Of a stretch of DNA of 64,000 nucleotides, positions 52,908 through 63,155 are shown one piece after another. Each line of letters opens with the position of its first letter. Within the stretch, counting starts at the first letter, position 1. Source of the DNA: Patescibacteria group bacterium (GTDB lineage: Bacteria; Patescibacteriota; Gracilibacteria; UBA1369); contig CAUJCM010000004.1 of the NCBI GenBank assembly GCA_963169655.1, positions 62,001 to 126,000 of the forward strand, given 5' to 3'. A model generated the notes under the pieces. The model ran no database searches, was not told the origin of the DNA, and saw nothing but the letters and a program-made list of their open reading frames with translations. Position numbers and translations under genes: made by a program.

Positions 52908-55409
52908 TTAATTTAAATCGCCTTTTACCAAGATATTTTTAGAAAATGTATTAACTATATTTTCATTATCTGTTACCTCTAAGGTTACTTGGAATGACCC
53001 TGGTTTGTCAAAGGTATATGTAGGTTTTCTTGCTCTTGAAGTATTACCATCACCAAAGTCCCATAAGTATTTAGCAACAGATCCCTGAGTACAGCGTGGA
53101 TCAAATTCAACTGTTAAAGGAGCCTGTCCTTGTTCAACACTTGGATCAAAACATGACTGCAATGAAATTGGACGTACATTAATGTCTAAACTTGTAGTAC
53201 TAGTTTTTCCATCAGATGCTTTTGCTGTTACAGTAGCAGTAAAAGTACCTATATTATTATATTTGTAAGCTACTTTAGAGGCGTCAATTCTTTTTGGTTT
53301 ACCATCTCCAAAATCCCATTCATAACTTACTATTTGTCCTTGATCATAAGATGAAGATGAAGCATCAAAAGTAACTGTTAATGGAGAGTTTCCTTCTAAA
53401 ATATCAGCCGTAAGTCTGGCTACTAAACCTTGAGCCTCAACTTTAACTAAAATATTGCTACTTGATTGTTTTCCAGCAGAATCTATTGCAGTTAATGTGA
53501 CATTGTAATTTCCTGATTCTTTGAAAATATATGAAGTATTCATACCATTCGCATCTGGCTTTCCATCTCCATTAAAATCCCATTGATATTCAACAATATT
53601 ATTATTAGGATCGGTTGATTGACTTGCATCGAAAGAGACTGTAAATGGCATAGTTCCGATAATAGCTTTTTCTTTAGAATCCATTTCTGGTGTTGAAGTT
53701 ATTATGGCTGTTGGAGGAAGCTCTGCAATAGTAATATTTATTTTTTGTGTTGCTGAACCAACTTTACCAGCTTCATCTGTTACAGTTAAAATTACTTCAT
53801 AAGTACCGATTTTCTGATATGTGTGATTTGCAGTCCTGGTATTTGATTTAGGAGAACCATCCCCAAAATCCCATTGGTATTTAGTAACTGCCCCATTTGG
53901 TGAAGTTGATTTTTCTCCTAAAAAAAGTAATTGTTGATTTAAATAATACTTTCCATCTTGTGTAGGAATATTAATATTAGCCGTAGGAATATCAGGGCCT
54001 CCTACCTCTATTTGTTTAGTTAAAATATCACTTTGTCCTGAATTATCAGTAACTCTTAATTTAACAGGATAAGTTCCAATTTTTTCAAAAGTATATGAAG
54101 TAGTTTTTCCTTTTGCATCCTGATAGGTATTATTTCCTCTGAAATCCCATTCGTAATTTATGATATCACCAGCAGGTGAAGTAGATGCGCTTCCATCAAA
54201 TGAGACGGTTAATGGGGCAGGACCTGATTCAGGTGTTGCAGTAAAATCAGCTTTAACTTTTACATTAGAAATTGTAACCAACTTATTGAAGGTTTGTGTT
54301 GGATTTTCATTCGTTACTTTATCGTGGGCGGTAACTATTAAAGTTACATTATATTGACCAATACCGGTAAAAGTATGGGTGACAATTGGACTAGTAGATT
54401 TGTTTCCATCTCCAAAATCCCATTGATAAAAAGTAATTTCAAAACGATTTGGATCATAAGGTATTTTTGAAGCATCAAAAACTATATCTACTGGCGCTGT
54501 TAATCTTGTAGTTTCAGCGGGAATTGTGATAAGTCCAGTTAATTGTGTTTGAGGCAAATCAACTTTTTTACCGCTTAAATAAACATATACAAAGGCCCAT
54601 ATTAAAACCATAACTAAGAATACAGCTCCAGCAATTAATGCTTGTTTTACGCCAGCTTTTCTTGCTACTTGGTCATTTTTTGGTGCCATTCCCATCCTAA
54701 ATAGTCCAAATACTGTTACAAAGAAAGTAATGATTACAATTAATCCAAAAATTAAATTCGTGATTAAAATTAAAGTGTTCGTAAATTCACCAGGATTAAC
54801 TCCTAGTGTTGCAGCTAAACTATTACTTCCATCTACTGTATTTTGGCTGACAAATGCTATAACAAAGATAACAAAGAGAATTAATGCAATACCAATAAAA
54901 CCTAAACATCCTAAGATAAATCTTTTAGGATTTGCACCTAAAGCCTGACCTACAGGTCTTGTTTGTCTTACCCTATTTTGATTTAGTATTTGTTGATTCC
55001 CTAATTGTCTATTTTGTTGGAATTGAGATTGTCCTTGTTGTGTAAATTGCTGTGATTGTTGATGTTGACCTGGAATGGTTTGCTGTACAAACTGTTGAAA
55101 ATTATTTAAGTTTTGCTGTTGTTGTGGTGGTACTTGATTATTAGTTGGTTGTGTCTGTGATTGAAATTGTATATTTGTTGGTTGTGCTTGTTGTGGCTGG
55201 GAATTTGTTTGTTGTGTAAATCCTTGAGTATTAGCTTGTTGCGGCTGTTGAGGTTGGAAATTTGGTTGTTGCGCAAACCCTTGAGTATTTGCTTGTTGTG
55301 GCTGACTAAGATTGTTAGGTATTGGCTGTTGTGGAGCTTGATTATTATTTGGATTTAAAGCTCCTTGATTATTATTGCCAAATTGTGAACTATTGTCTGT
55401 ATTTTGCAT
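52908..55409 (-). CDS. Membrane-anchored protein with six PKD domains and Q/N-rich N-terminus
   Basis: 833 residues. An N-terminal Gln/Asn/Pro region (1-155) contains near-repeats of QQANTQGF. Three membrane helices lie at about 165-190, 210-242 and 255-280. Six PKD-type Ig folds (about 290-830) follow, each with a YxWDFGDG-like core (WDFGDGNKS, WDFRGNN, WDFGDGSP, WDFNGDG, WDFGDGKP, WDFGDGNT) and a YxVTLxVTD end. PKD domains mediate extracellular protein or carbohydrate contacts. The Q-rich end would face the cytoplasm. It lies between the giant PKD gene (9 bases away) and the small TM gene. Probably a host- or surface-contact component. Confidence 0.85.
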   Translation of the reverse strand: MQNTDNSSQFGNNNQGALNPNNNQAPQQPIPNNLSQPQQANTQGFAQQPNFQPQQPQQANTQGFTQQTNSQPQQAQPTNIQFQSQTQPTNNQVPPQQQQNLNNFQQFVQQTIPGQHQQSQQFTQQGQSQFQQNRQLGNQQILNQNRVRQTRPVGQALGANPKRFILGCLGFIGIALILFVIFVIAFVSQNTVDGSNSLAATLGVNPGEFTNTLILITNLIFGLIVIITFFVTVFGLFRMGMAPKNDQVARKAGVKQALIAGAVFLVMVLIWAFVYVYLSGKKVDLPQTQLTGLITIPAETTRLTAPVDIVFDASKIPYDPNRFEITFYQWDFGDGNKSTSPIVTHTFTGIGQYNVTLIVTAHDKVTNENPTQTFNKLVTISNVKVKADFTATPESGPAPLTVSFDGSASTSPAGDIINYEWDFRGNNTYQDAKGKTTSYTFEKIGTYPVKLRVTDNSGQSDILTKQIEVGGPDIPTANINIPTQDGKYYLNQQLLFLGEKSTSPNGAVTKYQWDFGDGSPKSNTRTANHTYQKIGTYEVILTVTDEAGKVGSATQKINITIAELPPTAIITSTPEMDSKEKAIIGTMPFTVSFDASQSTDPNNNIVEYQWDFNGDGKPDANGMNTSYIFKESGNYNVTLTAIDSAGKQSSSNILVKVEAQGLVARLTADILEGNSPLTVTFDASSSSYDQGQIVSYEWDFGDGKPKRIDASKVAYKYNNIGTFTATVTAKASDGKTSTTSLDINVRPISLQSCFDPSVEQGQAPLTVEFDPRCTQGSVAKYLWDFGDGNTSRARKPTYTFDKPGSFQVTLEVTDNENIVNTFSKNILVKGDLN
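55190..55320 (-). repeat. Coding repeats of the Q/N-rich segment
   Basis: Near-tandem units of roughly 54-60 bases encode PQQANTQGF-type motifs, with TTGTTG-rich codons on the plus strand. They probably vary between strains by slippage. Confidence 0.6.
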
Positions 55410-55418
55410 TTTAAATAT

Positions 55419-58400
55419 TTATTTTTTATTTTGTTTAATTTTTTTATGGCTAAATATCATAAATAATGTATATCCAAAGATACTAAAAAGTAAAATTTCA
55501 AGATCAACTCTATCTCCTGCTTCAAATAAATTTGCTCCTAATGTTTTAGTTGCAGAGCTTGAAGCACCGATATTAATTTTATCATCTGTATTAAAAGCTG
55601 TTTGTGAAGGTCTAATATTAACAAAATTGGTTACAGATCTAGTTTGCCCCTGATCATCCTGAACAGTAAGTTTAGCTCTATAAATTCCATACTCAGGATA
55701 TGTGTAACTTGGGTTTACTTCACCAGAATCAATATCATTATCTTTTATGCCATCCCCATTAGAATCTAATGAAACATCAAAATCCCAAGAGTATTTAATT
55801 ATTTTTGCCCCAGCTGAGGTGTCTGCGAGCGAAGTGTTTTTAAACTTAACAGTTTTTGATGTTCCACTTTGCTCAACTAAAAAGCCAGCAACTGGAGGTT
55901 CTGCTTCTGCATCTACATAAACTTTTACTGAATCAGAAGTTGCTTCGCTAAAATTATCATCAACTACTGTTAATTTGACATTATAACCATCTACATTAGC
56001 TTTTTTATAAGTATGACTCACATTTGCCAAATTTTCTCCTCGAGAACCATCCCCAAAATCCCATTTATATTCTTTAATCTTACCACCTTTATCTGGATCA
56101 AAAGATGTAGAAGTAAAGTTAACTGTTTCTCCAACATTTACACTAGTTCTATCTACTGTAAATCTTGCAACAGGAGCTTTATTTGGTCCATTTTCTACTT
56201 TTATTTTAGGAGCTTTAATATTTAACCTTGTAACTTCATTTTGGCTGTCTGTTGAGACAATATTATTATCATTATCTGTTAATTCTACTCCAAATGCATA
56301 TTCAGGTTTATCTCCTTCTATTCCTCTAGTACCAATAGTCAAATTAGCACTCGGATTAGTTGTAATTTGTATACCTAATCTATCATCAGGAGATGGTACT
56401 TTTGATGCATCATAATACCACCATTTATATTGTTTAATTTCACCGTCTGGATCAAGTGGTGATATTGCGGTTAAATTAATATTTACTGGTGTAATTAAGC
56501 TTGAGTCTTGAGGTATTGCAGTTAAAGATCTGATTATTGGTAAAGCTCCAATTACTAATATATTTACTGAATCTTCTCCAACTTGAGTAATATCTTTTTC
56601 ATTTCTTACTGTTAATTTAACTTGGTAAGGAGTATTTTTTTCTGAAAGACTAGAGAAATTATGAGAAATTTGTTTGTTAGTGGATTGCTTTTCATTATTA
56701 TTAATATTCCAAGAATAGCTTAATCTTCTTCCTGTACCATCGGTATTTACTGATTTATCTGCCGTAAAAGTTATATTGTCTTTTCTATTTACAACAATTG
56801 CATTGTTGATTTTAGCGCCATCATCTAGCGTTATTTGCCTTGGCTCAATCTCTGACCCATTAACTTTGGTAGTAATAATTGATATCGGTGTTTTGCTATT
56901 TCCAATAAAGATATTTCTTGAAATAGAATTTTCAATATCATCAGCATCAAAAACTGTTAAAGTGGCTGTATACTTTCCTGGAAGTGAATAATTATGAGTA
57001 ACTGCTGTAGCAAATTGTGATTCCATTTCTCCATTATCTGTCTCGCCATCACCATAATCAATTTCATAGCTAATTGCTTGTGGACTTGAGAATAAGAAAT
57101 TAATTGGAGCAACCGGTTTTGCGCTGATATTTTGACCTTCTATATCATCTTTTGATGCTGTTGGCACTTGTAAAATAGCACTTGGCTTCATCTCTCCCCA
57201 ACTTATATCTAAAGTATTTTCAACTGGTATAAATATTTCAAATGGATCTGATAATAGATTTGGTTCATCACTTATACGAGTTACTAAATTTGCCGAGAAG
57301 TCTCCTTTTTCTGTAAATTTGATAATAGGTTTGCTATGTTTTAATGCAAAATCCTTTAAATCACTACATGGAGTTTGTGCGGAAAATTGATTTGTAGCAG
57401 ATTTCAATAATTCACCAACTGGCATTTCATCTGCAAATCCAATTAAGACACAATTATTTGGATTAATTTCCCAACTATATTCCATATTACTAGTATCTTT
57501 TTCATCTTGATCAAAACTCAATCTTGAAGCATCTAATTCATAGACCGAAGGTAAAGAATTATCTAACCTTACTACATTAAATCCTGAGACTGGTGGATTA
57601 GACTGGATATTGATATTTGTTTCTGTCGTATATGTTTTTCCATCTAAAGCCTCTAGAATTAAATTAATTTTGTAGTTGCCTGATTTCTTGAAATTACATT
57701 TTAATTGGTCTTCTTTAGTTCCATTATAAGAACATGTAAAATAATCATTGTTTTCTGATTTGTTTTTATTATCTATTATTTTTGATATTACTCCAGAAGT
57801 TGAAGTTGTACTTTGTGCGTGGGCAGATAATCCAAACCATTTAAATGCTGGATTGTGAAGAGAAATTAAAGAGTCCCCTACTCTAGATACATTCCATTTA
57901 AAAATCAAGCTTCCTGAATCACTTGATGAATTAGATCCATCGAAAATCACATCTTTATTAACTAATGCTGAAGTAGGTGGATTAGTGATTATTGGAGCGA
58001 CAGATGAAACTGACAAAGTAAAGAACTTTCTATCTGATACATTATTTTGATCCATAACTTCAAATTCAATTGGGTAATCCCCTGCTTTATCAAATGCAAA
58101 TGTAGGTTTAAGTGTTGAGTCTGAAACTCCTACAAAATTTGTTGTTTTATTTGGAGTAGTACCAAAATCCCATCTTACTTTGAAAGAAGGATTAATCATT
58201 AATTTCTCTTCTGTATCACCGATGACTGAATCTGTTGCATCAAAAGTAATACCTGAATTTGCCTCTGAGGTAAGTACAAATATTTTATTTTGATTAATTT
58301 TAATATTCGACTTCTCATATTTAATTACATCTTGAGAAGTTGAACTGCTATTAGCAGGTGAAACTTTTAAATTAATTTTTGCTGAAGGTGGATTTACTAA

Positions 58401-60107
58401 AATATCCATATAAGAAATTCCGGGAGCTATTTCTTGTGCCCATGGTTTTGTAGTTGCTGGGTTTATTTTAGTTTGATTAGTTTGAATTCTTAAACTTACT
58501 CTGTATGTACCAGGTTTATCAAATCTACAACTTGCTATTGCGCCTTGTTTTTCAGCACAACCGGACACACTACTTTTATTAAAATCACCATCCCCATCTA
58601 AATCCCATTCAATTTGACTGTCTATGATACCTAATCCTGATGGATCTGACGAGCCAACACTAGAGAAATTTACAATTAAAGGAGCATTTCCTCGTTGAAT
58701 ATCGGCTGTGATAACAGCATTAACAAATTTAAGGTTTTTAAGAAGTGAATAAATTTCTCTTAGATTTATAAGAATGGTCTGTATATTTTTTTGATTTAAT
58801 GTCCCACTTTCATAAAATTCTTGCATATCAATTGCTTCTTTTTCAAAATATTCATTTGAAATTATTTCATTAAAAAATTCTTGTCCAATCATATTTGAAG
58901 CTAAACCTTTTACAGTATTATTTACTTTTTTGATTCTAGATTTAGCTAAATCTAACTGATATTTGTATGTTTCCGATATTACTGGATAATCTATTTGTTC
59001 ATTTTTACTTGTAATTTGAGTATTAAAATCTACGGTTGCACCTAATATTTCAAAAGTTGGCATTTTTCTATTAAGTACATTATTTACTCTACCAATCAAT
59101 TGTATTTTTAAATCTATAAATTTTGATCTTATATCAGACACGTCTGAATCTGAACAGGGATTAGCATCAAGTCTACCTCTAGAAGTGTCACAATCTTCTT
59201 CTACTATGAAACTACTGATTTGACTTAGATGTTCAGCATTAGTGTTTTTTAAATCTTTAATTAAACTTTGTAACCCTAATCTTAATTTTGTATTTGCATA
59301 TTGATTATTTAGTAAGTTTACAACTGGATTCAATGACACATCTATTTGATTTTTAAACTGAGTTATACAAGAGCTATAAGGAATGTTGCATTTAGTTTGA
59401 TCAAATGCAGAAATATTTTCTGATAAATTATTTAAGGTTTGCTGTAATGTTATATAAAATTGGTAGTTACCAATTAAGAAATCGAATATTTCCTGAATTT
59501 CTTTCGCTAAATAATTAAATCTTGCATTATCTGTAACTCCTCTAATTGATCCTGAGTTTATACTTGTACTAGTACCTGAGGTTTCTTTTCCACTCGGAGC
59601 CAAAATAACGGTATTTACTAATGCAAAGGAACTCATAATTACTAAAAGTCCAACTACTGCATAAGTAATTGTCTTTTTACCTTGATTAAGTCCCTCACCA
59701 CCAGTGTTTAAAACCATCTGAACACCACCATAAATAACTATAATTACTGCTATTAATCCAAGAAAACCTAAGGCAAAATTAACAACATTACGAATAAATG
59801 TTCGAGCATCCTGTGCTTGAGTTAAACCTTCAGCATAACCACTTGCATCTGGAGCTTCTAAACTTCCTTTAAAATCTGTAAAATCTGAAACTTTACCATC
59901 ATTTGAAGATCCTTTGAAGCATTCTGAAAGGGTGGTACTACCATCATTATTTGAGTCACTACACCCTAGTCCAGCCAAAATATCACCTCCAGATTGAGCT
60001 TTTACTATTATTGTTTTATAGCTTAATGAAACGGAAAAAACTAATATTAAACTAAATAATACTAGATATATATTTTTAAATCTTTGTTTTTTGTGTTTGT
60101 AAGTCAT
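55419..60107 (-). CDS. Giant PKD-repeat surface protein with pilin-like membrane hairpin
   Basis: 1562 residues. The signal peptide or anchor (about 12-35) ends in KAQ. Two helices at about 108-132 and 145-170 surround GGVQMVLNTGGEGLNQGKK, the same two-helix unit as in the neighbouring pilin-like proteins. A helical segment (about 185-470) follows, then about nine PKD/Ig-like folds (about 480-1510; examples WDLDGDGD, WDFGTTPN, IDYGDGET, YKWDFGDG). A final TM helix (about 1533-1552) and basic tail (SHKKIKQNKK) close it. A huge extracellular stalk held at both ends fits an adhesin or pilus-associated protein. Co-directional with the pilin-like genes. Confidence 0.85.
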   Translation of the reverse strand: MTYKHKKQRFKNIYLVLFSLILVFSVSLSYKTIIVKAQSGGDILAGLGCSDSNNDGSTTLSECFKGSSNDGKVSDFTDFKGSLEAPDASGYAEGLTQAQDARTFIRNVVNFALGFLGLIAVIIVIYGGVQMVLNTGGEGLNQGKKTITYAVVGLLVIMSSFALVNTVILAPSGKETSGTSTSINSGSIRGVTDNARFNYLAKEIQEIFDFLIGNYQFYITLQQTLNNLSENISAFDQTKCNIPYSSCITQFKNQIDVSLNPVVNLLNNQYANTKLRLGLQSLIKDLKNTNAEHLSQISSFIVEEDCDTSRGRLDANPCSDSDVSDIRSKFIDLKIQLIGRVNNVLNRKMPTFEILGATVDFNTQITSKNEQIDYPVISETYKYQLDLAKSRIKKVNNTVKGLASNMIGQEFFNEIISNEYFEKEAIDMQEFYESGTLNQKNIQTILINLREIYSLLKNLKFVNAVITADIQRGNAPLIVNFSSVGSSDPSGLGIIDSQIEWDLDGDGDFNKSSVSGCAEKQGAIASCRFDKPGTYRVSLRIQTNQTKINPATTKPWAQEIAPGISYMDILVNPPSAKINLKVSPANSSSTSQDVIKYEKSNIKINQNKIFVLTSEANSGITFDATDSVIGDTEEKLMINPSFKVRWDFGTTPNKTTNFVGVSDSTLKPTFAFDKAGDYPIEFEVMDQNNVSDRKFFTLSVSSVAPIITNPPTSALVNKDVIFDGSNSSSDSGSLIFKWNVSRVGDSLISLHNPAFKWFGLSAHAQSTTSTSGVISKIIDNKNKSENNDYFTCSYNGTKEDQLKCNFKKSGNYKINLILEALDGKTYTTETNINIQSNPPVSGFNVVRLDNSLPSVYELDASRLSFDQDEKDTSNMEYSWEINPNNCVLIGFADEMPVGELLKSATNQFSAQTPCSDLKDFALKHSKPIIKFTEKGDFSANLVTRISDEPNLLSDPFEIFIPVENTLDISWGEMKPSAILQVPTASKDDIEGQNISAKPVAPINFLFSSPQAISYEIDYGDGETDNGEMESQFATAVTHNYSLPGKYTATLTVFDADDIENSISRNIFIGNSKTPISIITTKVNGSEIEPRQITLDDGAKINNAIVVNRKDNITFTADKSVNTDGTGRRLSYSWNINNNEKQSTNKQISHNFSSLSEKNTPYQVKLTVRNEKDITQVGEDSVNILVIGALPIIRSLTAIPQDSSLITPVNINLTAISPLDPDGEIKQYKWWYYDASKVPSPDDRLGIQITTNPSANLTIGTRGIEGDKPEYAFGVELTDNDNNIVSTDSQNEVTRLNIKAPKIKVENGPNKAPVARFTVDRTSVNVGETVNFTSTSFDPDKGGKIKEYKWDFGDGSRGENLANVSHTYKKANVDGYNVKLTVVDDNFSEATSDSVKVYVDAEAEPPVAGFLVEQSGTSKTVKFKNTSLADTSAGAKIIKYSWDFDVSLDSNGDGIKDNDIDSGEVNPSYTYPEYGIYRAKLTVQDDQGQTRSVTNFVNIRPSQTAFNTDDKINIGASSSATKTLGANLFEAGDRVDLEILLFSIFGYTLFMIFSHKKIKQNKK

Positions 60108-60222
60108 TTTTATTTTTGATTTAAATCACTATATTATACCATTTTTTAATAAAAAACTCTAAAAAAGAGTGGCAATTATGCTAGCACTAATATAAATTCA
60201 CTTGAAATATATTTAAAATATT

Positions 60223-61161
60223 TTATGGTATGTTTACTTGGTTTTGAGTTTGTTGAGGTATATTTGCCACTGGATCTAATTTTATTAAAGTATTTACTAA
60301 TGCAAAAGCACTCATTGCAATAAGTAAACCAATAATAGCTCCTTTAAGTACATTTTTTGCTTTATCTAACTCTTGAGAACCAACAGATATCACATATAAA
60401 TAACCAGCGTAAATAATCATTATTGCACTGATAGTAGTAATAAATCCTGAAACAAAATTTGTCATAGTAACTACAAATCTTGAGAAAGCTTGTGTGTCTG
60501 GAATTGACTGCCCTAATCTTGGATAAACTATTGTGTAAATTATTACTTCAGCAGTTCCAGCTAATATCAAACCTAAAATTGACCACATTATTTGTGTTTT
60601 GGTCTTATTTAATTTTTCTGGATCTCCTTGAGATGTTAATAAACGAAAAGCGGAAACAACGAAAAATAATATAGCCAAGGATGGGATTATTATCCTTAAT
60701 AAATTTGTGATTCCAAGTAATATTGCAGAACCTTGCTGAGCAGCCATTTGTAAATCTGTACCTGTCCTGTATATTTCTCCTTCCTCTCCAAAAAATATTT
60801 TAATTATTTGTTCAGCTACTATCACAATTAATAATCCATACAAAGCGAAATTTAAGGTTCCCTTTTCCTTATTTAGTGCTTCGTCTACTTGTTTTCCAGA
60901 TACTACTAATTTTACCCCAGAAATAATAACCATTATTACCGCTAAACTACCAAGAATATACTTAAAGAAATCTATAATATAATAAATTATACTTGTTATT
61001 TGCGATGCACCCGATTGATAAGATTGTTTTGAATGTCCTAAATCAAAACTAGGTAAATTTGTTCCTTCACCAACTTGCTGAATTGTTCCTGATAAACCTT
61101 GAGCTGAAACACTTATAGGAATTATTAGTAGAGCCAAAATTATAAGAAATTTTTTAATCAT
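60223..61161 (-). CDS. T4SS-pilin-like membrane protein with three two-helix units
   Basis: 312 residues with a signal peptide (about 1-20, cut after SAQ). Three tandem copies of a two-helix unit follow, each helix pair separated by a short charged loop: SGVKLVVSGKQVDEALNKEK, FRLLTSQGDPEKLNKTK and GYLYVISVGSQELDKAKN. VirB2/TrbC pilins have one such unit, so this is a fused triplet, as in the Patescibacteria T4SS_pilin-type families. The N-terminus overlaps the 354-residue gene's stop by 4 bases (ATGA). Whether it polymerises or forms a channel is unknown. Confidence 0.8.
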   Translation of the reverse strand: MIKKFLIILALLIIPISVSAQGLSGTIQQVGEGTNLPSFDLGHSKQSYQSGASQITSIIYYIIDFFKYILGSLAVIMVIISGVKLVVSGKQVDEALNKEKGTLNFALYGLLIVIVAEQIIKIFFGEEGEIYRTGTDLQMAAQQGSAILLGITNLLRIIIPSLAILFFVVSAFRLLTSQGDPEKLNKTKTQIMWSILGLILAGTAEVIIYTIVYPRLGQSIPDTQAFSRFVVTMTNFVSGFITTISAIMIIYAGYLYVISVGSQELDKAKNVLKGAIIGLLIAMSAFALVNTLIKLDPVANIPQQTQNQVNIP

Positions 61162-62222
61162 TGTATTTGTGGAGTTGATACTATATTTTGAGGATTTTCA
61201 ATCTGTTCTGCAGGATTGATTACTTGATTATTTTCTTTTGAAAATGAGCCATTCACAAAAGTTGATACAATAGCAAAAGCTCCGTAAATAATAATAAAAG
61301 CTATTATTGCTAAAGTAATCATTCTTTTAGCTTTTTCTTGAGTTTCAGTATTTCCGGCAGAAGTTATATACATAACACCTCCTGCTACAATAACCAAGAT
61401 AGCGATCGGAGTAAAAATAGAAACTAAGAAATTAGTAATGCCAATAATTTCCTTAACTCCTTGTGCATAATTTATTCCTACTTCAACACCGCCAATAGTT
61501 GGATATTTTGTTTGGTCAACAGTAAAGAAGACCTTATTAATTATTGGATCAGCCATGACAATCAATATTAAACCAATAATTGTTGCAATAACATTTTTTT
61601 TATCCTTTTCTAATTCTTCATCAGCTTGATTAGTTGCCATTCTATAAGCTGTTCTCATTAAAACAACTACAGCTATCGAACCTATAATATATTTGATGAA
61701 TACAATTAAATATTTTACTGTTTGGTTAAATAAAGTACTTCTTTGTAAGATTGCCTGTGGGTTTTTTAAGAAACCTCCCTGAACACAACCAGTTGTATTA
61801 CCTGAAGGTAACATACCTAATTCAGCACAATTTCCAGAAGCAAAAATTCTAACTATTTCTCCTGCTAGACCAATTAATGCAAGACCCACTATAGAGAAAG
61901 TGATCATTCTTTTTGCATTAGTCCATTTTTCTTCATTTCCCTGTGAGGTTATTAATTCAAAACCAGCAAACATAGATAAAAGAATAACAACCGCTAAAAT
62001 AACATATCTAATATTCAGAACTATCCCTACAAATAATGATGCTAAATTACTACTAAAAGGGGTTTCACTGTTGTTTGGAATACCTGGATCTTGAACCATT
62101 CCCTTGTAAAAAGTAATGTCAGGTAAATTTAAAGAAGCAGCATAAGAAATACCTGAAAAAAGAATAATTAAACTGATTATAATTAAAATTTGAAGAATAA
62201 TTTTGGATTTTTTACTGGTCAT
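61158..62222 (-). CDS. T4SS-pilin-like membrane protein with three two-helix units (paralogue)
   Basis: 354 residues. A signal peptide (about 1-28, SYAAS) is followed by three two-helix units with loops FELITSQGNEEKWTNAKR, YRMATNQADEELEKDKKN and GVMYITSAGNTETQEKAKR. A Cys-containing insertion (NCAELG...GCVQGG) lies between units one and two. The C-terminal tail is Asn/Pro/Gln-rich. It is the first gene of the minus-strand surface cluster and has a good promoter. The gene is a paralogue of the following 312-residue one. Confidence 0.82.
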   Translation of the reverse strand: MTSKKSKIILQILIIISLIILFSGISYAASLNLPDITFYKGMVQDPGIPNNSETPFSSNLASLFVGIVLNIRYVILAVVILLSMFAGFELITSQGNEEKWTNAKRMITFSIVGLALIGLAGEIVRIFASGNCAELGMLPSGNTTGCVQGGFLKNPQAILQRSTLFNQTVKYLIVFIKYIIGSIAVVVLMRTAYRMATNQADEELEKDKKNVIATIIGLILIVMADPIINKVFFTVDQTKYPTIGGVEVGINYAQGVKEIIGITNFLVSIFTPIAILVIVAGGVMYITSAGNTETQEKAKRMITLAIIAFIIIYGAFAIVSTFVNGSFSKENNQVINPAEQIENPQNIVSTPQIQ

Positions 62223-62253
62223 TAATCTTTTTTTGTGTTTTATTAATCCTTTT

Positions 62254-62282
62254 ATTTTAACACTTTTTTGTTATTTTTTCAA
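62254..62282 (-). promoter_or_regulatory. Promoter of the pilin/PKD cluster
   Basis: On the minus strand TTGAAA (62277-62282) and TAAAAT (62254-62259), 17 bases apart. Start expected near 62247, with a leader of about 25 bases. Confidence 0.65.
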
Positions 62283-62349
62283 AACTTCTTGATTATTCTT
62301 TACTTATTTGCTTAAATTTCTTTGCTTTAACTTTAGCAAATTTTTAAAA

Positions 62350-62565
62350 ATGACTGAAAAGAAAACAAATACTTTAGTAACTTATTTTACTGAAAGTTAT
62401 AAAGAAATTAAAAAGACATCTTGGCCTACAAGCAAACAAGCTGTAAAATTAACTGTAATAGTTTTAAGTTTTTGCTTAGCTTCAATTGTTTTGATTTGGT
62501 TGGCAGACTATATATTTAGTTTAGGATATGGAGAATTATTGAATTTATCATCTAATACTTTATAA
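62350..62565 (+). CDS. secE: Preprotein translocase subunit SecE
   Basis: 71 residues from the ATG at 62350; an in-frame ATG at 62308 adds 14 unlikely residues. It has the SecE core YFTESYKEIKKTSWPTSKQA followed by a single membrane helix (about 35-58). It stabilises the SecYEG channel. It is followed 4 bases later by nusG, the conserved bacterial order secE-nusG-rplK. Confidence 0.94.
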   Translation: MTEKKTNTLVTYFTESYKEIKKTSWPTSKQAVKLTVIVLSFCLASIVLIWLADYIFSLGYGELLNLSSNTL

Positions 62566-62569
62566 AAAG

Positions 62570-63115
62570 ATGGCAAGACAAGCTGAAAATACAGGAAGAC
62601 ATTGGTATGTAATACATACTTATTCAGGATATGAAGATGCAGTTGCTGAGGCATTAAAACAAAGGACTGATTCATTAAATATGCATGATTTTATTTTTGA
62701 TGTGGTAGTGCCAAAAGAAACTCAAATTGTAATTAAAAAGAGTGAGCCTGTTACAGAAAAAAAGAGGATTTTCCCAGGTTATGTTTTAGTAGATATGATT
62801 GTGACAGATGAAAGTTGGCATGTTGTTAGAAATACCCCAAATGTGACCGGTTTTGTAGGCTCTGGAACTATCCCTGTACCAGTTTCACCTGAGGAATTTA
62901 ATATTGTAAAGAAGCAAATGGGTGAACAAGAAGCTAAATTTAAAATTGATTTCAATATTGGAGATCACGTTATGATTCTTGATGGTCCTTTTGTTAATTA
63001 TGATGGACTAGTTAATAAGGTAGATGAAGAGAAAGGAAAAGTTAAAGTACTTATTTCTATATTTGGACGTGAAACTCCTATTGAATTAGATTTCATTCAG
63101 GTTAAGAAAAAATAA
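62570..63115 (+). CDS. nusG: Transcription termination/antitermination protein NusG
   Basis: 181 residues. The NGN domain reads HWYVIHTYSGYEDAVAEAL and RIFPGYVLVDM, with WHVVRNTPNVTGFVG. The C-terminal KOW domain (about 125-180) has NIGDHVMILDGPFVNYDGLV. It couples RNA polymerase to ribosomes and Rho. It follows secE; rplK comes about 850 bases later, after one extra gene. Confidence 0.97.
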   Translation: MARQAENTGRHWYVIHTYSGYEDAVAEALKQRTDSLNMHDFIFDVVVPKETQIVIKKSEPVTEKKRIFPGYVLVDMIVTDESWHVVRNTPNVTGFVGSGTIPVPVSPEEFNIVKKQMGEQEAKFKIDFNIGDHVMILDGPFVNYDGLVNKVDEEKGKVKVLISIFGRETPIELDFIQVKKK

Positions 63116-63155
63116 AAATTTACTTTTAAGAAAATAAATGTTTTAGTATTGCTAT

